Source: JAFAXD01 sp963760435 (GTDB taxonomy: Bacteria > Pseudomonadota > Alphaproteobacteria > Rhizobiales > Xanthobacteraceae). Taken from it: 64,000 bases of DNA. The notes under the pieces are model-generated. The model worked only from the letters and a program-made list of their open reading frames with translations. It ran no database searches and had not been told where the DNA came from. The DNA lies in NCBI GenBank assembly GCA_963760435.1, contig CAVXDE010000030.1:62001-126000 (forward strand), written 5' to 3'. Position 1 is the stretch's first letter, and every line of letters starts with the position of its first letter. This document shows positions 1 to 8,837 of the stretch, one piece after another. Both the position numbers and the translations under genes were made by a program.

Positions 1-65
1 CGACCTCCTGCGTCAGACTGCCGATCGAACGAAGTAGGCTTGTCGAACGCGCGGAACAATCGGCG

Positions 66-1230
66 ATGAGCAGCGTGCGACGCGTTCTCGTCGGCGGCGG
101 AGGCGTTGGCGGGCTGAGCGCTGCCATCGCGTTTGCCCAGCAGGGCAGCGAAGTTCTTCTGATCGAGAAGGCGCCCACGTTCGACGTCCCCGGTGTCGGG
201 CTCGGCCAGCCCGCCAATGCGTTGCGGGTTTACGACGCACTGGGCGTGCTCCCGGACATCCTGGACAGCGGATACATCTACGACCGGATGTTCATTTTCG
301 GTCCCGATCGAGACCTCATTGTCGAGCACAAGTTCCTGCTCGGTGACGACAAGGTGCCGGCGGTCTGCGCATTGTCACGCCGCAGGCTGCATCAGATCTT
401 GCTGGCAGCGGCACAGCGCGCCGGCGCGGTCGTGCGCACGGGGCTGAGCGTCGCCGAGATCCATGAGCAACCCGATCGCGTGACGGTGCGGTTCTCCGAC
501 GGTCGCACTGAAGATTTCGATTTGCTCGCCGGGTTCGATGGCATTCGCTCAACGACGCGCCAGCATCTGGTCGGCACCGCGTTCGTGCCGCGGCCGTCGG
601 GCTACGGCGCCTGGCGCATCCAGGTGCCGCGGCGGGAATACGTGAAAGGGATGGAGTTTCTTCAGGGGATCGGAAGCAAGACCGGCGCCATGCCGCTGAG
701 CAACGATCTCATGTATCTGTTCCACATTCGGCCGGAGGAGCCGGGTGCTTTCTTTGAGAAGCAGCATCTCGCGGACTTGTTGCGGGAGCGCTTGCAGGGA
801 TACGGGAAGCTATGTGGCGGAGGTCGCCGCTTCGCTGACTCCGACCTCGGATATCGTCTATGGGGCAATCGAGCCCATGCTGCTTCCCTGGCCTTGGTAT
901 CGCGGCCGCGTGGTGATCGGCGGAGATGCCGCGCATACGTTTCCGCCGCACCTCACGCAGGGCGCTGCCATGGCCGTCGAGGATGCCTATGAGTTGGCGC
1001 GACACGTGTTGCGCGGCGAAGGCTCACTTGACGCGCGGCTGATGGCCTATTCGCAGGAACGCTATGCGCGGTGTGCCTTCGTCTACACCTTTGCGCGTCA
1101 GTGGCTCGCGGACGAACAAGCGGTACGTACGGCGGAAGACCTGGCGGCGGCACGCGTCGAGCTCACGCACAACGGATCGGCCCGGATCGCGGTCAGCGAT
1201 CGTATCCTGAATTGTTACAGGCCTAACTGA
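66..1230 (+). CDS. FAD-dependent aromatic-ring monooxygenase (class A), interrupted by a frameshift
   Basis: Flavoprotein hydroxylase of the p-hydroxybenzoate hydroxylase fold, expected to use FAD, NAD(P)H and O2 on an aromatic or heteroaromatic acid in the cytoplasm. The N-terminus carries the dinucleotide-binding loop GGGGVGGLSAA followed by an acidic beta-strand end (LLIEKA). The second FAD motif, GRVVIGGDAAHTFPPHLTQG, lies in a different frame. The two frames join at about 807-808: dropping one A from GGGAAGC restores a continuous reading ...LQGYGSYVAEVAASL.... The joined protein would be about 388 residues, normal for the family. It converges on the amidase gene, whose stop lies 3 nt away. 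The substrate cannot be read from the sequence. It is either a single-base sequencing error or a recent pseudogene. Confidence 0.8.
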
Positions 1231-1233
1231 CGC

Positions 1234-2640
1234 TTACGCCTGGCACATCGGTGGTGAGCCGAGGCGTTCGCGCGGTGTGCCGAGCACGCGCTCGGCCGCG
1301 CAGGCAATCGTCACCAGCTGCTCATCATCGCCGCCCCGAGCGATAAACTGCAGGCCGACTGGCATGCCGAGGCGGTCGAGCCCGACCGGCAACGTCGCTG
1401 CACACAGCGTCAAGTAGTTCCCCGGCACCAGATTGTGCACGGTCTTGCGATTGCGCTCCCAGAATTGTTGCGGCCCGGTTTCTTCGGTGAGGACCGGCGG
1501 CGTCACCATCACGGTCGGCGTGGCGATGACATCAACCTCATCGAACCGGGCGGCAGCGCGCTTGCCCGCATCGAGCAGCCGCAAGCGGCGGGTCAGATAT
1601 TCGCGGGCCGACAGGTTCTCGGCATTCTTCATGGCCGGCGCGTTGACCGGATCGATGGTCGGCAGCCAGTCCGGCAACTCGCGATCCAGGAACGTGCGCA
1701 ATTCGATCGCCGAGACGCCGCCCTCCACGAACACCGCAAACGCTTCCTGCGCTTCCGGCAGCGCGACATCTTTCAACAGAGCGCCGGCGCTTGCGAGCGA
1801 GTCGAGCGCGGCGCGGACGATCTCATCGATCCCATTTTCACAACCATCCCAGAACCAGGCATCGGCAATGCCGATGCGGATCCCATCGACGCTCGCCGGA
1901 ATGCGATGCAGAAAAGCGGCGGCATCTCCGAGCTGCGGATCGAGCGCCGCAAACCCGTACGCCGCATCAGCCATGCTGCGCGCCAGGATGCCCGGTGTAT
2001 CGAAGCTGAAGCTCAGCGGCACGATGCCTTCGGTTGACCAGCGCTCCTTGGTGAGTTTCAGGCCGGCATTGCCGGTCATCGCCGCCGGCAGGCGCACCGA
2101 GGCCGCGGTGTCGCTGCCGAGCGCCAGCAACGCCGAGCCCTCACACAGCGACACGCCGGCGCCGCTCGACGATCCGCCCGGCGAACGGTGCGCTGTGGCG
2201 TCCCAAGGATTGCGCGGAGCTCCGTAATGCGCGTTCTGCCCGGTGCCGCCGAAGGCAAACTCGACCATGTGGGTCTTGCCCATCACCGTCGCCAACTGCC
2301 GGCGCAAGCTGGCGACGACGGGACCTTCGACCTCGAACTTGGCCGGCAGACGCTTGGGCGAACCGGCGTAGGTGGGAAATCCGCTCAGCGCAAAGAGATC
2401 CTTCACCGAGGTGGGAATGCCTTGCAGCGGACCCGTGCGCGAGCCGACGGCAAATGCCGCATCGGCGGCATCCGCACAAGCGCGCGCGTGCTCCGGGGCC
2501 CACTGCGAATAGGCCATGAGCTCCGCGCCGAAGCGGTCGTGATTGGCGATCGCCTCCTCGGCCAGCGCGCGGGCCTTGAGCTTGCCGTCCGCAAGCAGCG
2601 CGGCGATGTCGGCAATTGGGCGAGAGAGCGCTTCGGGCAT
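1234..2640 (-). CDS. Amidase signature family hydrolase
   Basis: Hydrolyses a carboxamide through the Ser-cisSer-Lys triad of the amidase signature family. The catalytic Lys is in GIPTSVKDL (K80), the cis-Ser is S157 in the GGSSSG motif, and the nucleophile is S181 in SDTAASVRLPAA. The S157-S181 spacing of 24 residues is the family spacing. The usual GGS before the nucleophile reads AAS here, a mild deviation beside the active site that may alter specificity. At 468 aa it has the expected length. It is the last gene of a minus-strand set (NTF2-like protein, TTT binding protein, amidase) with gaps of 13 and 46 nt, so its substrate may be the compound captured by the binding protein. It is not a recognisable GatA: no gatB or gatC lies nearby. 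Confidence 0.9.
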   Translation of the reverse strand: MPEALSRPIADIAALLADGKLKARALAEEAIANHDRFGAELMAYSQWAPEHARACADAADAAFAVGSRTGPLQGIPTSVKDLFALSGFPTYAGSPKRLPAKFEVEGPVVASLRRQLATVMGKTHMVEFAFGGTGQNAHYGAPRNPWDATAHRSPGGSSSGAGVSLCEGSALLALGSDTAASVRLPAAMTGNAGLKLTKERWSTEGIVPLSFSFDTPGILARSMADAAYGFAALDPQLGDAAAFLHRIPASVDGIRIGIADAWFWDGCENGIDEIVRAALDSLASAGALLKDVALPEAQEAFAVFVEGGVSAIELRTFLDRELPDWLPTIDPVNAPAMKNAENLSAREYLTRRLRLLDAGKRAAARFDEVDVIATPTVMVTPPVLTEETGPQQFWERNRKTVHNLVPGNYLTLCAATLPVGLDRLGMPVGLQFIARGGDDEQLVTIACAAERVLGTPRERLGSPPMCQA

Positions 2641-2686
2641 GGTGGTTCCTGGTCGATCGGCGCGCGGAATTGGTATGGGACTTATT

Positions 2687-3649
2687 CTAATTTGCCTGAA
2701 TACCGGCCGCCTTCACGAGGTCGGCGCATTCCTCGACCTTTAGACGGAAGAATGCCGCCGTTTCCGCCGCGTTGCGCGTATCGGGCATATAGCCGTCACG
2801 CTGCATGACCGAAGCGACGGATGGGTTCAGCAGGGCGGCGTGGACGGCCGTGTTCAGCTGATTGATGATTGGATCTGGTGTCTTGCCCGGCGCGAAAAAC
2901 ATGCCCCATGAGCCCTGCACAAGGTCCGGAAGATATTGCTTCATTAATGGGACATCCGGAAAGGCCGGGAAGGGCTTTGAGCCGGTGAAGGCGAGAGGTC
3001 GTACGCGGCCCTCCTGGATGAGTCCCATAACGGACGGCGGCGTGACGAACATCACCTGCACGGCGCCGCTGAGAAGCGCGGTGGTCACTTCGGATGCGCC
3101 TTTGTAGGGAATGTGCTGCATCTCGATGCCGGCCATGCGCTTGAACAACTCGGCCTTGAGATGCAACTCGTTGCCGACACCGGGCGAGCCGTAAGCCACG
3201 TTGTTATTCTTCGCATACGCGATGAACTCTGGAACGGTTTTGACCGGTGAGGAGGCATTGACCAGCATGAAGATGCCGTCCAACTCCCCGACGGTCGCGA
3301 TCGGCTTAAGGTCATTGAGCAAATCGTAGCCCGTGTTCTTGTAAATGTAGGGCGTGGGCGCGATCGACGATGAGGAAAACAGGAGCGTGTAACCGTCCGG
3401 TGCGGCCATCGCCACGCTTCGCGCGGCGATCGTTCCATTCGCCCCGAGTTTGTTCTCGACATAGAATTGCTGGCCGAGATCGATTGCGAGCTGCTGGCCA
3501 ACGGTGCGGGCCTGAAGATCTGGCCCGCTGCCCGCCGCGAATCCGACAACGATTTTGACCGGCCGATCCGGATATTGCTGCGCTTGCGATTGGGACGCGA
3601 GTGGGAAAACTCCCAACAAAGTCGCCAGGGTTGAGATCACGCGTATCAT
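2687..3649 (-). CDS. TTT (Bug) family periplasmic substrate-binding protein
   Basis: Exported binding protein of the tripartite tricarboxylate transporter type, which captures small carboxylates or aromatic acids in the periplasm. A signal peptide ends at SQSQAQQ, followed by the family hallmark YPDRPVKIVVGFAAGSGPD, then LGQQFYVENKLGANGTIAA and IPYKGASEVTTALLSG. The ATG at 3649 is preferred over an upstream in-frame ATG because it directly precedes a classical signal peptide and lies 13 nt after the upstream stop. No TctA or TctB membrane subunits are present, as is common for the expanded Bug families of beta- and alphaproteobacteria. Probably co-transcribed with the amidase downstream. Confidence 0.9.
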   Translation of the reverse strand: MIRVISTLATLLGVFPLASQSQAQQYPDRPVKIVVGFAAGSGPDLQARTVGQQLAIDLGQQFYVENKLGANGTIAARSVAMAAPDGYTLLFSSSSIAPTPYIYKNTGYDLLNDLKPIATVGELDGIFMLVNASSPVKTVPEFIAYAKNNNVAYGSPGVGNELHLKAELFKRMAGIEMQHIPYKGASEVTTALLSGAVQVMFVTPPSVMGLIQEGRVRPLAFTGSKPFPAFPDVPLMKQYLPDLVQGSWGMFFAPGKTPDPIINQLNTAVHAALLNPSVASVMQRDGYMPDTRNAAETAAFFRLKVEECADLVKAAGIQAN

Positions 3650-3662
3650 ATAACGCAATCTC

Positions 3663-4586
3663 TCACTGCTCCGCCGCCAGCAGCACCAGCGCCTGATAGG
3701 TTGGGTCGTCAATCAGCGAGCTGTCATAGGCTGTGGTGAAACGCATGATCTGGCCGTGTTCATCGAGTGCGAGCGCGATGATGCCGCGCCGCATCGGGAA
3801 CGCCGGGTCGGGCCGCCACTCGTAGCCGCCGCCCTGGTCGCTGCCGACCACGTGGACCATGGCCGAACCCTTGCCGTATGGCACCTTGCCGAGCGCGCGA
3901 TTGAGGTAACGCGTAATTGCCAGCCGGCCGAGGATCTGCGTGTGCAGCGCCATATCTTCGTAGACGGCATCGGGGGTGAACAGCGCGCTTGCCGCGGCCA
4001 CGTCGCCGCTCGCAAACGCGCTCTGCAGGGCCTTGGCGGTTTGCGCGATCCGGGCGGAGCTGTTGCCGATGTCGTCGTCGAAGGCGGTCGGGTAGGTGGG
4101 CTTGAGCGTATTGCGGACGTTGGAGCTGCGACCGTCCCAGTAGTCCATCCAGCGAATGATCTTGCCGTCCCTGTCCAGGCTGACCGCGCCGAGGATCCGC
4201 AGCTCGCGGCCGAACAGCTCGGGCGTATCCGCGAAGGAGACGAGCGCACTCTGGCGGTCGCCGTAGATCGCGAGCGGGTAAGACAGCGCAGTCGGTGGCT
4301 TTGCGAGGAAGTTTTGGAACACCGCGTTGAGCGCGTCCCAGCTCGGCCAGATGCCGCCCGAGGTCGCGTCGATATAGAGCACCCCGTCGCGGGCGAAGTG
4401 CTCCATCATCTCGGCGGGCCGGTGCAGGCTCTTGGCCGTGAAGAAAACGCGGAAGAAATCGGCCGCGTCCTTGGAGGCGTGCGAGGTGTCGACGATGTCC
4501 GGGTAGGGCAGGGACGATTGGGCCGAGGCGTGCGGCGCAAGGCCTATCCCGGCCGCGATGAGCAGCGCAAAGAGCTTGGTGTTCAT
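3663..4586 (-). CDS. Exported protein with two NTF2/SnoaL-like domains
   Basis: Predicted secreted protein of 307 aa. The ATG at 4586 follows a very strong ribosome-binding sequence (GGGGGGAG) and opens a signal peptide ending ASAQ; the longer open frame upstream is non-coding. The mature protein appears to hold two SnoaL-like alpha+beta barrel units. The first, about residues 35-165, contains DFFRVFFTAKSLHRPAEMM and WMDYWDGR. The second, about 185-300, contains AKALQSAFASGDVAAASALF and DAVYEDMALHTQILGR. Such folds serve as small-ligand binders, isomerases or dehydratases, and no catalytic residues can be assigned. It is the first gene of the operon with the TTT binding protein and amidase. 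Confidence 0.8.
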   Translation of the reverse strand: MNTKLFALLIAAGIGLAPHASAQSSLPYPDIVDTSHASKDAADFFRVFFTAKSLHRPAEMMEHFARDGVLYIDATSGGIWPSWDALNAVFQNFLAKPPTALSYPLAIYGDRQSALVSFADTPELFGRELRILGAVSLDRDGKIIRWMDYWDGRSSNVRNTLKPTYPTAFDDDIGNSSARIAQTAKALQSAFASGDVAAASALFTPDAVYEDMALHTQILGRLAITRYLNRALGKVPYGKGSAMVHVVGSDQGGGYEWRPDPAFPMRRGIIALALDEHGQIMRFTTAYDSSLIDDPTYQALVLLAAEQ

Positions 4587-4879
4587 GTTCTCCCCCCGGT
4601 CTGGCGTTTCCCTGACCGTTGCAGTTGGTGGCCAGAATGCCTGTCGGGGCAGATTACGCGTTCGTTCCCGTGCCGCGCAATGAGCGCGACGACGGGCCGG
4701 CGCACGAAGCTGATGGCTAGAGCCTTGACTCGCTGCCGGTCCGCGGTCCTTCATCGACGTGTCGTGATCGGACGGCGATTCTGCCGTGATCCGGGTATGA
4801 CACTGGTCGTTCCACTGTGCCTGCCGTTCTTTTCCATGATCCAGCGGTTGGGTAAGCGCAGTCTCGTTGTGGGGAAAAC
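4587..4879. other. Divergent intergenic region (293 nt)
   Basis: Separates two divergently transcribed operons: the NTF2-like/TTT/amidase operon and the ferritin-like/LodA-like/radical SAM cassette. No convincing coding frame, hairpin or RNA gene is visible. Promoters for both directions must lie here, but I cannot assign -35/-10 boxes with confidence. I looked specifically for a short peptide gene that could be a radical SAM substrate and found none with a credible ribosome-binding site. Confidence 0.5.
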
Positions 4880-6451
4880 ATGCGCATGCAGACACGTGAA
4901 GTCCGTCAGATTGTCGGCCTGATCCAGGGGAGCGACAAGCTTGAAAAACCGCTTGAACTGTCGTGGTACGAATTTGCCGTCATGTTGCTGGAGATCGGAG
5001 CCTCGATCGAGCATGCGCTGATGGTGCAATACCTGTACGCCGCCTATTCGCTGCGCGCCGATCATGCGAAGGCGAAGAAATGGCGCAAAACCCTGCTGAC
5101 GATCGCGCGGGAGGAAATGGGCCATCTGCTGACGGTGCAGAATATCCTCACGCTCTTAGGCGCAGGTTTCAACCTGGATCGCGGGGATTATCCCTGGGAC
5201 GTTCCGTTCGAGGCATGTCCCTTCCGGCTTGAACGGCTGAGCCAGGGGTCCCTGGCCTGCTACGTCTATGCGGAAATGTCACCCGGTGACGAGCTCAAGA
5301 AGAGGTTCAAGGATGTCAAGAGAGATGCCGAGGAGCATGTCAAACAGAAAGACCGGGACGGCCGGATACTGTCTGATGGGCACGTCGGACATGTCGGCAT
5401 TCTTTATGACCGCGTGATTAAAATCCTCGGTGACCGCAGCCTGGTTCCGGATATCTGTTTCAGGGACAGCGAGCTCGGACAATTCGGTTGGGATGAGTGG
5501 GGCCGTAACTATCGGGGTAACCACGACGACCAGGAGGTCGATGAAGAGGAGGACGACGAAGAGGACGGCGAAGAGGAGCAGGTCGACGAAGAGGAGGACG
5601 ACGACGAGCGCGGGGAGAGGCAGGACGACGAGGACGGGCCCCGTGCCAATCTCCTGATCAGGAAAGTAGCCACGCGTGAGGAGGCTTTGATCGCGCTGGC
5701 GGAGCTTTCCGAGCAAGGCGAAGGCCTGGTGGCCGTCAAGAAGGGGTTGGGCGATACCGAGATTCTGCGAAACCTCGGCCCGAACATCCCCAAGTTCAAG
5801 AACGAGGTCACACATTTCAGCCGGTTTTTCTCTATCTACAAAGAGCTTCAGGAGCTTGATCCCGATGAGGAGTTCAGTTGGAAGGTTCCGGACAATCCAA
5901 CAACAAATGTTTTGGTACATGAAGGTTCCACGGATGTCGCGGCCGGCGATGGCCAAACATTGATCGAAAGCAAGCGATCAATCCGATGGGCCGCGCTGTT
6001 CAACTTGCGCTACCGCATGCTCCTCACGTGGATGTCTCACGCCCTTGTGCTGGTGCGTCGGGATCCGCCATCAGCGTCGAGCTACCTCTGCGGGCAAGTC
6101 GTGCACCGCGTGTTCGGCGAGATGTACAACATCAAGGCGATCGCCGAAATGCTCGTTCAAATGCCGCTTACCGATATTGCGGGCGATCCTCGCCGGGCGG
6201 GCCCGCCATTCGAGATGCCATATCGAACGCCGCTTCCGCCGAGGGATCGCGACATTTGGGAGATCCACAGGGCGGCGCTCGCGGCCGCGCGTAATCTCTA
6301 CGAGGAACTGCGGGACGGGGAGCCGCCGAAAGTCGTGGGACTGTCGGGCAAAAAGATAGCCAATCCTGCGATCCCCTACCTCAAGGCACTAATGCATGCA
6401 GACCATGATGCCGACCAATGGATCGACGGCATCCTTCGCGGCCTGCGGTAA
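4880..6451 (+). CDS. Ferritin-like (VioB N-terminal / iminophenyl-pyruvate dimer synthase type) protein with acidic insertion
   Basis: Cytoplasmic protein of 523 aa with a ferritin-like four-helix domain of the type found at the N-terminus of violacein VioB. Metal-ligand-like residues occur in ASIEHALMVQYLYAAYS (E44, H45) and IAREEMGHLLTVQNIL (E78, E79, H82). A later THFSRFFSIYKEL segment (H312) matches the SHYxRF helix of that family. Between them, about residues 216-254, lies a nearly pure Asp/Glu tract, probably disordered. A C-terminal helical part follows (LFNLRYRMLLTWMSH). The family binds iron and some members do oxidative chemistry on amino-acid-derived imines. The role here is unknown. 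It is the first gene of a cassette with a LodA-like protein 16 nt downstream and a radical SAM enzyme. Confidence 0.8.
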   Translation: MRMQTREVRQIVGLIQGSDKLEKPLELSWYEFAVMLLEIGASIEHALMVQYLYAAYSLRADHAKAKKWRKTLLTIAREEMGHLLTVQNILTLLGAGFNLDRGDYPWDVPFEACPFRLERLSQGSLACYVYAEMSPGDELKKRFKDVKRDAEEHVKQKDRDGRILSDGHVGHVGILYDRVIKILGDRSLVPDICFRDSELGQFGWDEWGRNYRGNHDDQEVDEEEDDEEDGEEEQVDEEEDDDERGERQDDEDGPRANLLIRKVATREEALIALAELSEQGEGLVAVKKGLGDTEILRNLGPNIPKFKNEVTHFSRFFSIYKELQELDPDEEFSWKVPDNPTTNVLVHEGSTDVAAGDGQTLIESKRSIRWAALFNLRYRMLLTWMSHALVLVRRDPPSASSYLCGQVVHRVFGEMYNIKAIAEMLVQMPLTDIAGDPRRAGPPFEMPYRTPLPPRDRDIWEIHRAALAAARNLYEELRDGEPPKVVGLSGKKIANPAIPYLKALMHADHDADQWIDGILRGLR

Positions 6452-6467
6452 GCTGGGGTTGACCACA

Positions 6468-8837
6468 ATGTCGATCAAGAAAATTGTCATCTTGCCGCCG
6501 CTGGCCTTCGCTCGGTTCGGCTCGCACCCGGACCCGGTCGCCAGCTATACGTTAGAGCCTCCGCAGGAGAATGAACCGCTCGGATATCGCCAGATCAAGC
6601 CCGAGCCGACCCTCATCGTTTCGGCAACTGGCGAAATCGAGAGGATAGACAGTGAACCGGACATCCGCTTCAAGGAAAAATTCAAAGATGATGACGGTAA
6701 CATGGTTCACCAGGTCCATCCCGTCGCGCCATTCTTCGAGCTGTGGGCTGAATATAGCGACGGGACCTTTGTCCATCTCACCGAAGGTATGCTGGCTGGC
6801 GCGCAGGTAGAGTGGTGTGTCGAGGTCGCCAATCGCAAAGTGTTTCGGCGCACCCAATCACCTCACGATGTCGTCACGGCCTCGACCCGGTGGTTCTCAA
6901 ATCACGAGCCTCACGATCTGCAGGGCACCTGCCACAACTTCATCGCCGGTAAGTACGTTCGGTTCGGCACGGTCCAGTACATCCAGCACAGCACCAAGGC
7001 TCCTGGAATCCGACTGCGCTTTACGCCCAGCGCGGGCCTGATCTACGGAACCGACCGGGAAGTCCGTGTCGGCAAGGGTCCGCTGGACGAGGAGTTTCTC
7101 GAGGAGCGCATCTACAAGTCCAAAATCCCGAGGATACCGGGAGAACCCGACTATGAGTCGTGGTGGAGGTGGGAGCACGACAAGAAGAACAAGAAACACG
7201 ATGAGAAAACTGAAGAGGAAGCGCGCAAGCACAATGATATCGAAACGATCCCGCCCTCGCTATTTGCGATCGTTCCGCCTGCGCCCCCTTGGCTCAACGA
7301 GGACAAGGCGGTCAGCCGCGGCTATCTGGACGACGCCTGTGACGGGTTCGTGCGAGCGAGGCTCGTGGTCGATGGCAAGCCGCTCACAATCGACGGCCAA
7401 GAGGTTGTGGCCAAGGCGCGGATTGGCGTTGCGCCGCCGCACTACGCACCCAACTCGTTGTTTGTTCGTAATCTTATCGACGACCTAGAACAGGCATATG
7501 CCGCATCTGTTGGACAGGGCATAACAGGCAATTCACGGGAGCGCGCGTTGGATATCGTCCGGCGCGCGTTCGAAACGGTCCGCTTCATGAACGTTGCGGT
7601 CATGAACGGCAATCCGGTCAAGGGCCGGGACGCGCTTGAGCTTGACACGATGCCCGCCGAAGAAGCCTTCGGCACCGAGCGCCCGCTGCGACCCGTATTT
7701 TCGCCAGGCGGAGCGGACACCCGCACGATCGCCGCCCTGCACCAGCGCGCCTACACGGCCTTGGCCAGCGGGAGCGCCGGCTGGTTCGCAAAACTCCTGC
7801 GGCAGCCCGAGGAGATTGGCGACCTGACCGACGTCGGGCGGCGCAAGATGCCGGCGCTCATGTGCAGTGCCGAGAGCCTTTATCTTGCCCTGACCAGGCG
7901 ACAGATCAGCGCGATCGAAAATCTTGATTCATCTGATGCCCCTGAGCCGTGGCCGCTATACCCGATCAGCGCCGAACAGCTGCAGGAGCTGCGGCCGCGC
8001 AATCGCAGCGCGGAGCTGATGTACAAGCCCCTGGGCAATCCCCTCAGCTCCCATCCGATCGTGGCGATCAGCAATTGCTGCCCCGGTCTGGAGTTCGATT
8101 TTCGCGCGGTGTGGCGCAGACTTCTTGTCGGCATCACGCTCGTCGAGTGGGACAACCTCGTGGTCGAGACCGATCCAGAATTGAAGCACCTGCTGGGACG
8201 GCGGCTTCTGAAGATCGAGGACAAGTACATGCTTGCCGACGTCTTTGGTCCAAGACCATCGGACCCGAGCAAGAAGCTGCCCTTGATCTGCGATGATTAT
8301 CCGGACGGCGTGGTTACTATGGAATGGTCAAACAGTTTCGCGAGGTTTCTGGATAAGGCCGGTTCAGAGGTCACCTGCACTTTCGGCGGTAAGCCGTGGG
8401 GGCCACGCAAAGCCTGGCCGACAACGCCGGAAGAAGTAAAAGAAGCAGACCTGATCGAGTGCAAATTGCGCATTCGCAATTTCTTTGAACCCGATTCGCT
8501 CGTCATCTCGCAGGACCTGGCAGAGCCCGGAGAATTGACTCAAGGGTTGTGCTCGCCCTGGCAGAACGATTTTCGCGAATGCTCCTGCTACTATTGGGCC
8601 TCGGCCCGGCCCGATTACGTCAATGTCGAGCCCGGGCCGGACGGAAACAGCTTTGGCCAGAATTGGATGCAAAAGGGCCGGATGGAACAGCAGGAGCCAA
8701 AGAGCGACTATATCGCCGATGATTACCAGGATTCACGACTCATCCATTACGAAGACCTGTTCGAGGCCTGGGAACAGGTACTCGAGTTCCAGGTGAACGG
8801 TAAGGACCCAGAAATCGTGACGATGCGGTTCTGGTGA
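6468..8837 (+). CDS. LodA/GoxA-like protein (putative quinoprotein amino-acid oxidase family, divergent)
   Basis: A 789-aa protein resembling the LodA/GoxA family, whose characterised members oxidise lysine or glycine using a cysteine tryptophylquinone (CTQ) cofactor. Matching landmarks are the N-terminal IVILPPLAFARFGS (family: IxPxxGxARxGxS), AQVEWCVEVANRKVF, YLDDACDGFVRARL (D288-D289; family WxDDxSDGxV), VAPPHYAPN, NCCPGLEFDF (C537, C538) and SPWQNDF (698 region) followed by ECSCYYWASARPDYV (C705, C707, W710). W710 is the candidate quinone Trp. The Cys at the usual place seven residues before the PGxE proline appears to be Val; cysteines occur just before PG instead. No signal peptide. No LodB/GoxB flavoprotein is adjacent: a radical SAM/SPASM gene follows with overlapping stop and start. 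ATG chosen at MSIKKIV; the upstream in-frame extension overlaps the ferritin-like gene. Confidence 0.75.
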   Translation: MSIKKIVILPPLAFARFGSHPDPVASYTLEPPQENEPLGYRQIKPEPTLIVSATGEIERIDSEPDIRFKEKFKDDDGNMVHQVHPVAPFFELWAEYSDGTFVHLTEGMLAGAQVEWCVEVANRKVFRRTQSPHDVVTASTRWFSNHEPHDLQGTCHNFIAGKYVRFGTVQYIQHSTKAPGIRLRFTPSAGLIYGTDREVRVGKGPLDEEFLEERIYKSKIPRIPGEPDYESWWRWEHDKKNKKHDEKTEEEARKHNDIETIPPSLFAIVPPAPPWLNEDKAVSRGYLDDACDGFVRARLVVDGKPLTIDGQEVVAKARIGVAPPHYAPNSLFVRNLIDDLEQAYAASVGQGITGNSRERALDIVRRAFETVRFMNVAVMNGNPVKGRDALELDTMPAEEAFGTERPLRPVFSPGGADTRTIAALHQRAYTALASGSAGWFAKLLRQPEEIGDLTDVGRRKMPALMCSAESLYLALTRRQISAIENLDSSDAPEPWPLYPISAEQLQELRPRNRSAELMYKPLGNPLSSHPIVAISNCCPGLEFDFRAVWRRLLVGITLVEWDNLVVETDPELKHLLGRRLLKIEDKYMLADVFGPRPSDPSKKLPLICDDYPDGVVTMEWSNSFARFLDKAGSEVTCTFGGKPWGPRKAWPTTPEEVKEADLIECKLRIRNFFEPDSLVISQDLAEPGELTQGLCSPWQNDFRECSCYYWASARPDYVNVEPGPDGNSFGQNWMQKGRMEQQEPKSDYIADDYQDSRLIHYEDLFEAWEQVLEFQVNGKDPEIVTMRFW

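Noticed and set aside
66..1230. FAD monooxygenase as the LodB partner of the LodA-like protein
   Set aside because: LodB is also an FAD monooxygenase, but this gene is separated by three opposite-strand genes, and its GDAAH-type sequence is that of ordinary aromatic hydroxylases. Linkage is not supported.
4587..4879. Short RiPP precursor peptide gene for the radical SAM enzyme
   Set aside because: No short frame with a ribosome-binding site and Cys-rich core was visible here or between the cassette genes, though one elsewhere in the genome cannot be excluded.
3756..4922. 388-aa open frame on the plus strand opposite the NTF2-like gene
   Set aside because: Antisense shadow: Arg/Val-rich composition, no recognisable motif, and the opposite strand has a signal peptide and strong ribosome-binding site.
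5279..5956. Val/Leu-rich antisense frame across the acidic tract that looks like a membrane protein
   Set aside because: The hydrophobic runs arise from reading GA-rich Asp/Glu codons backwards; the sense gene is in a coherent operon.
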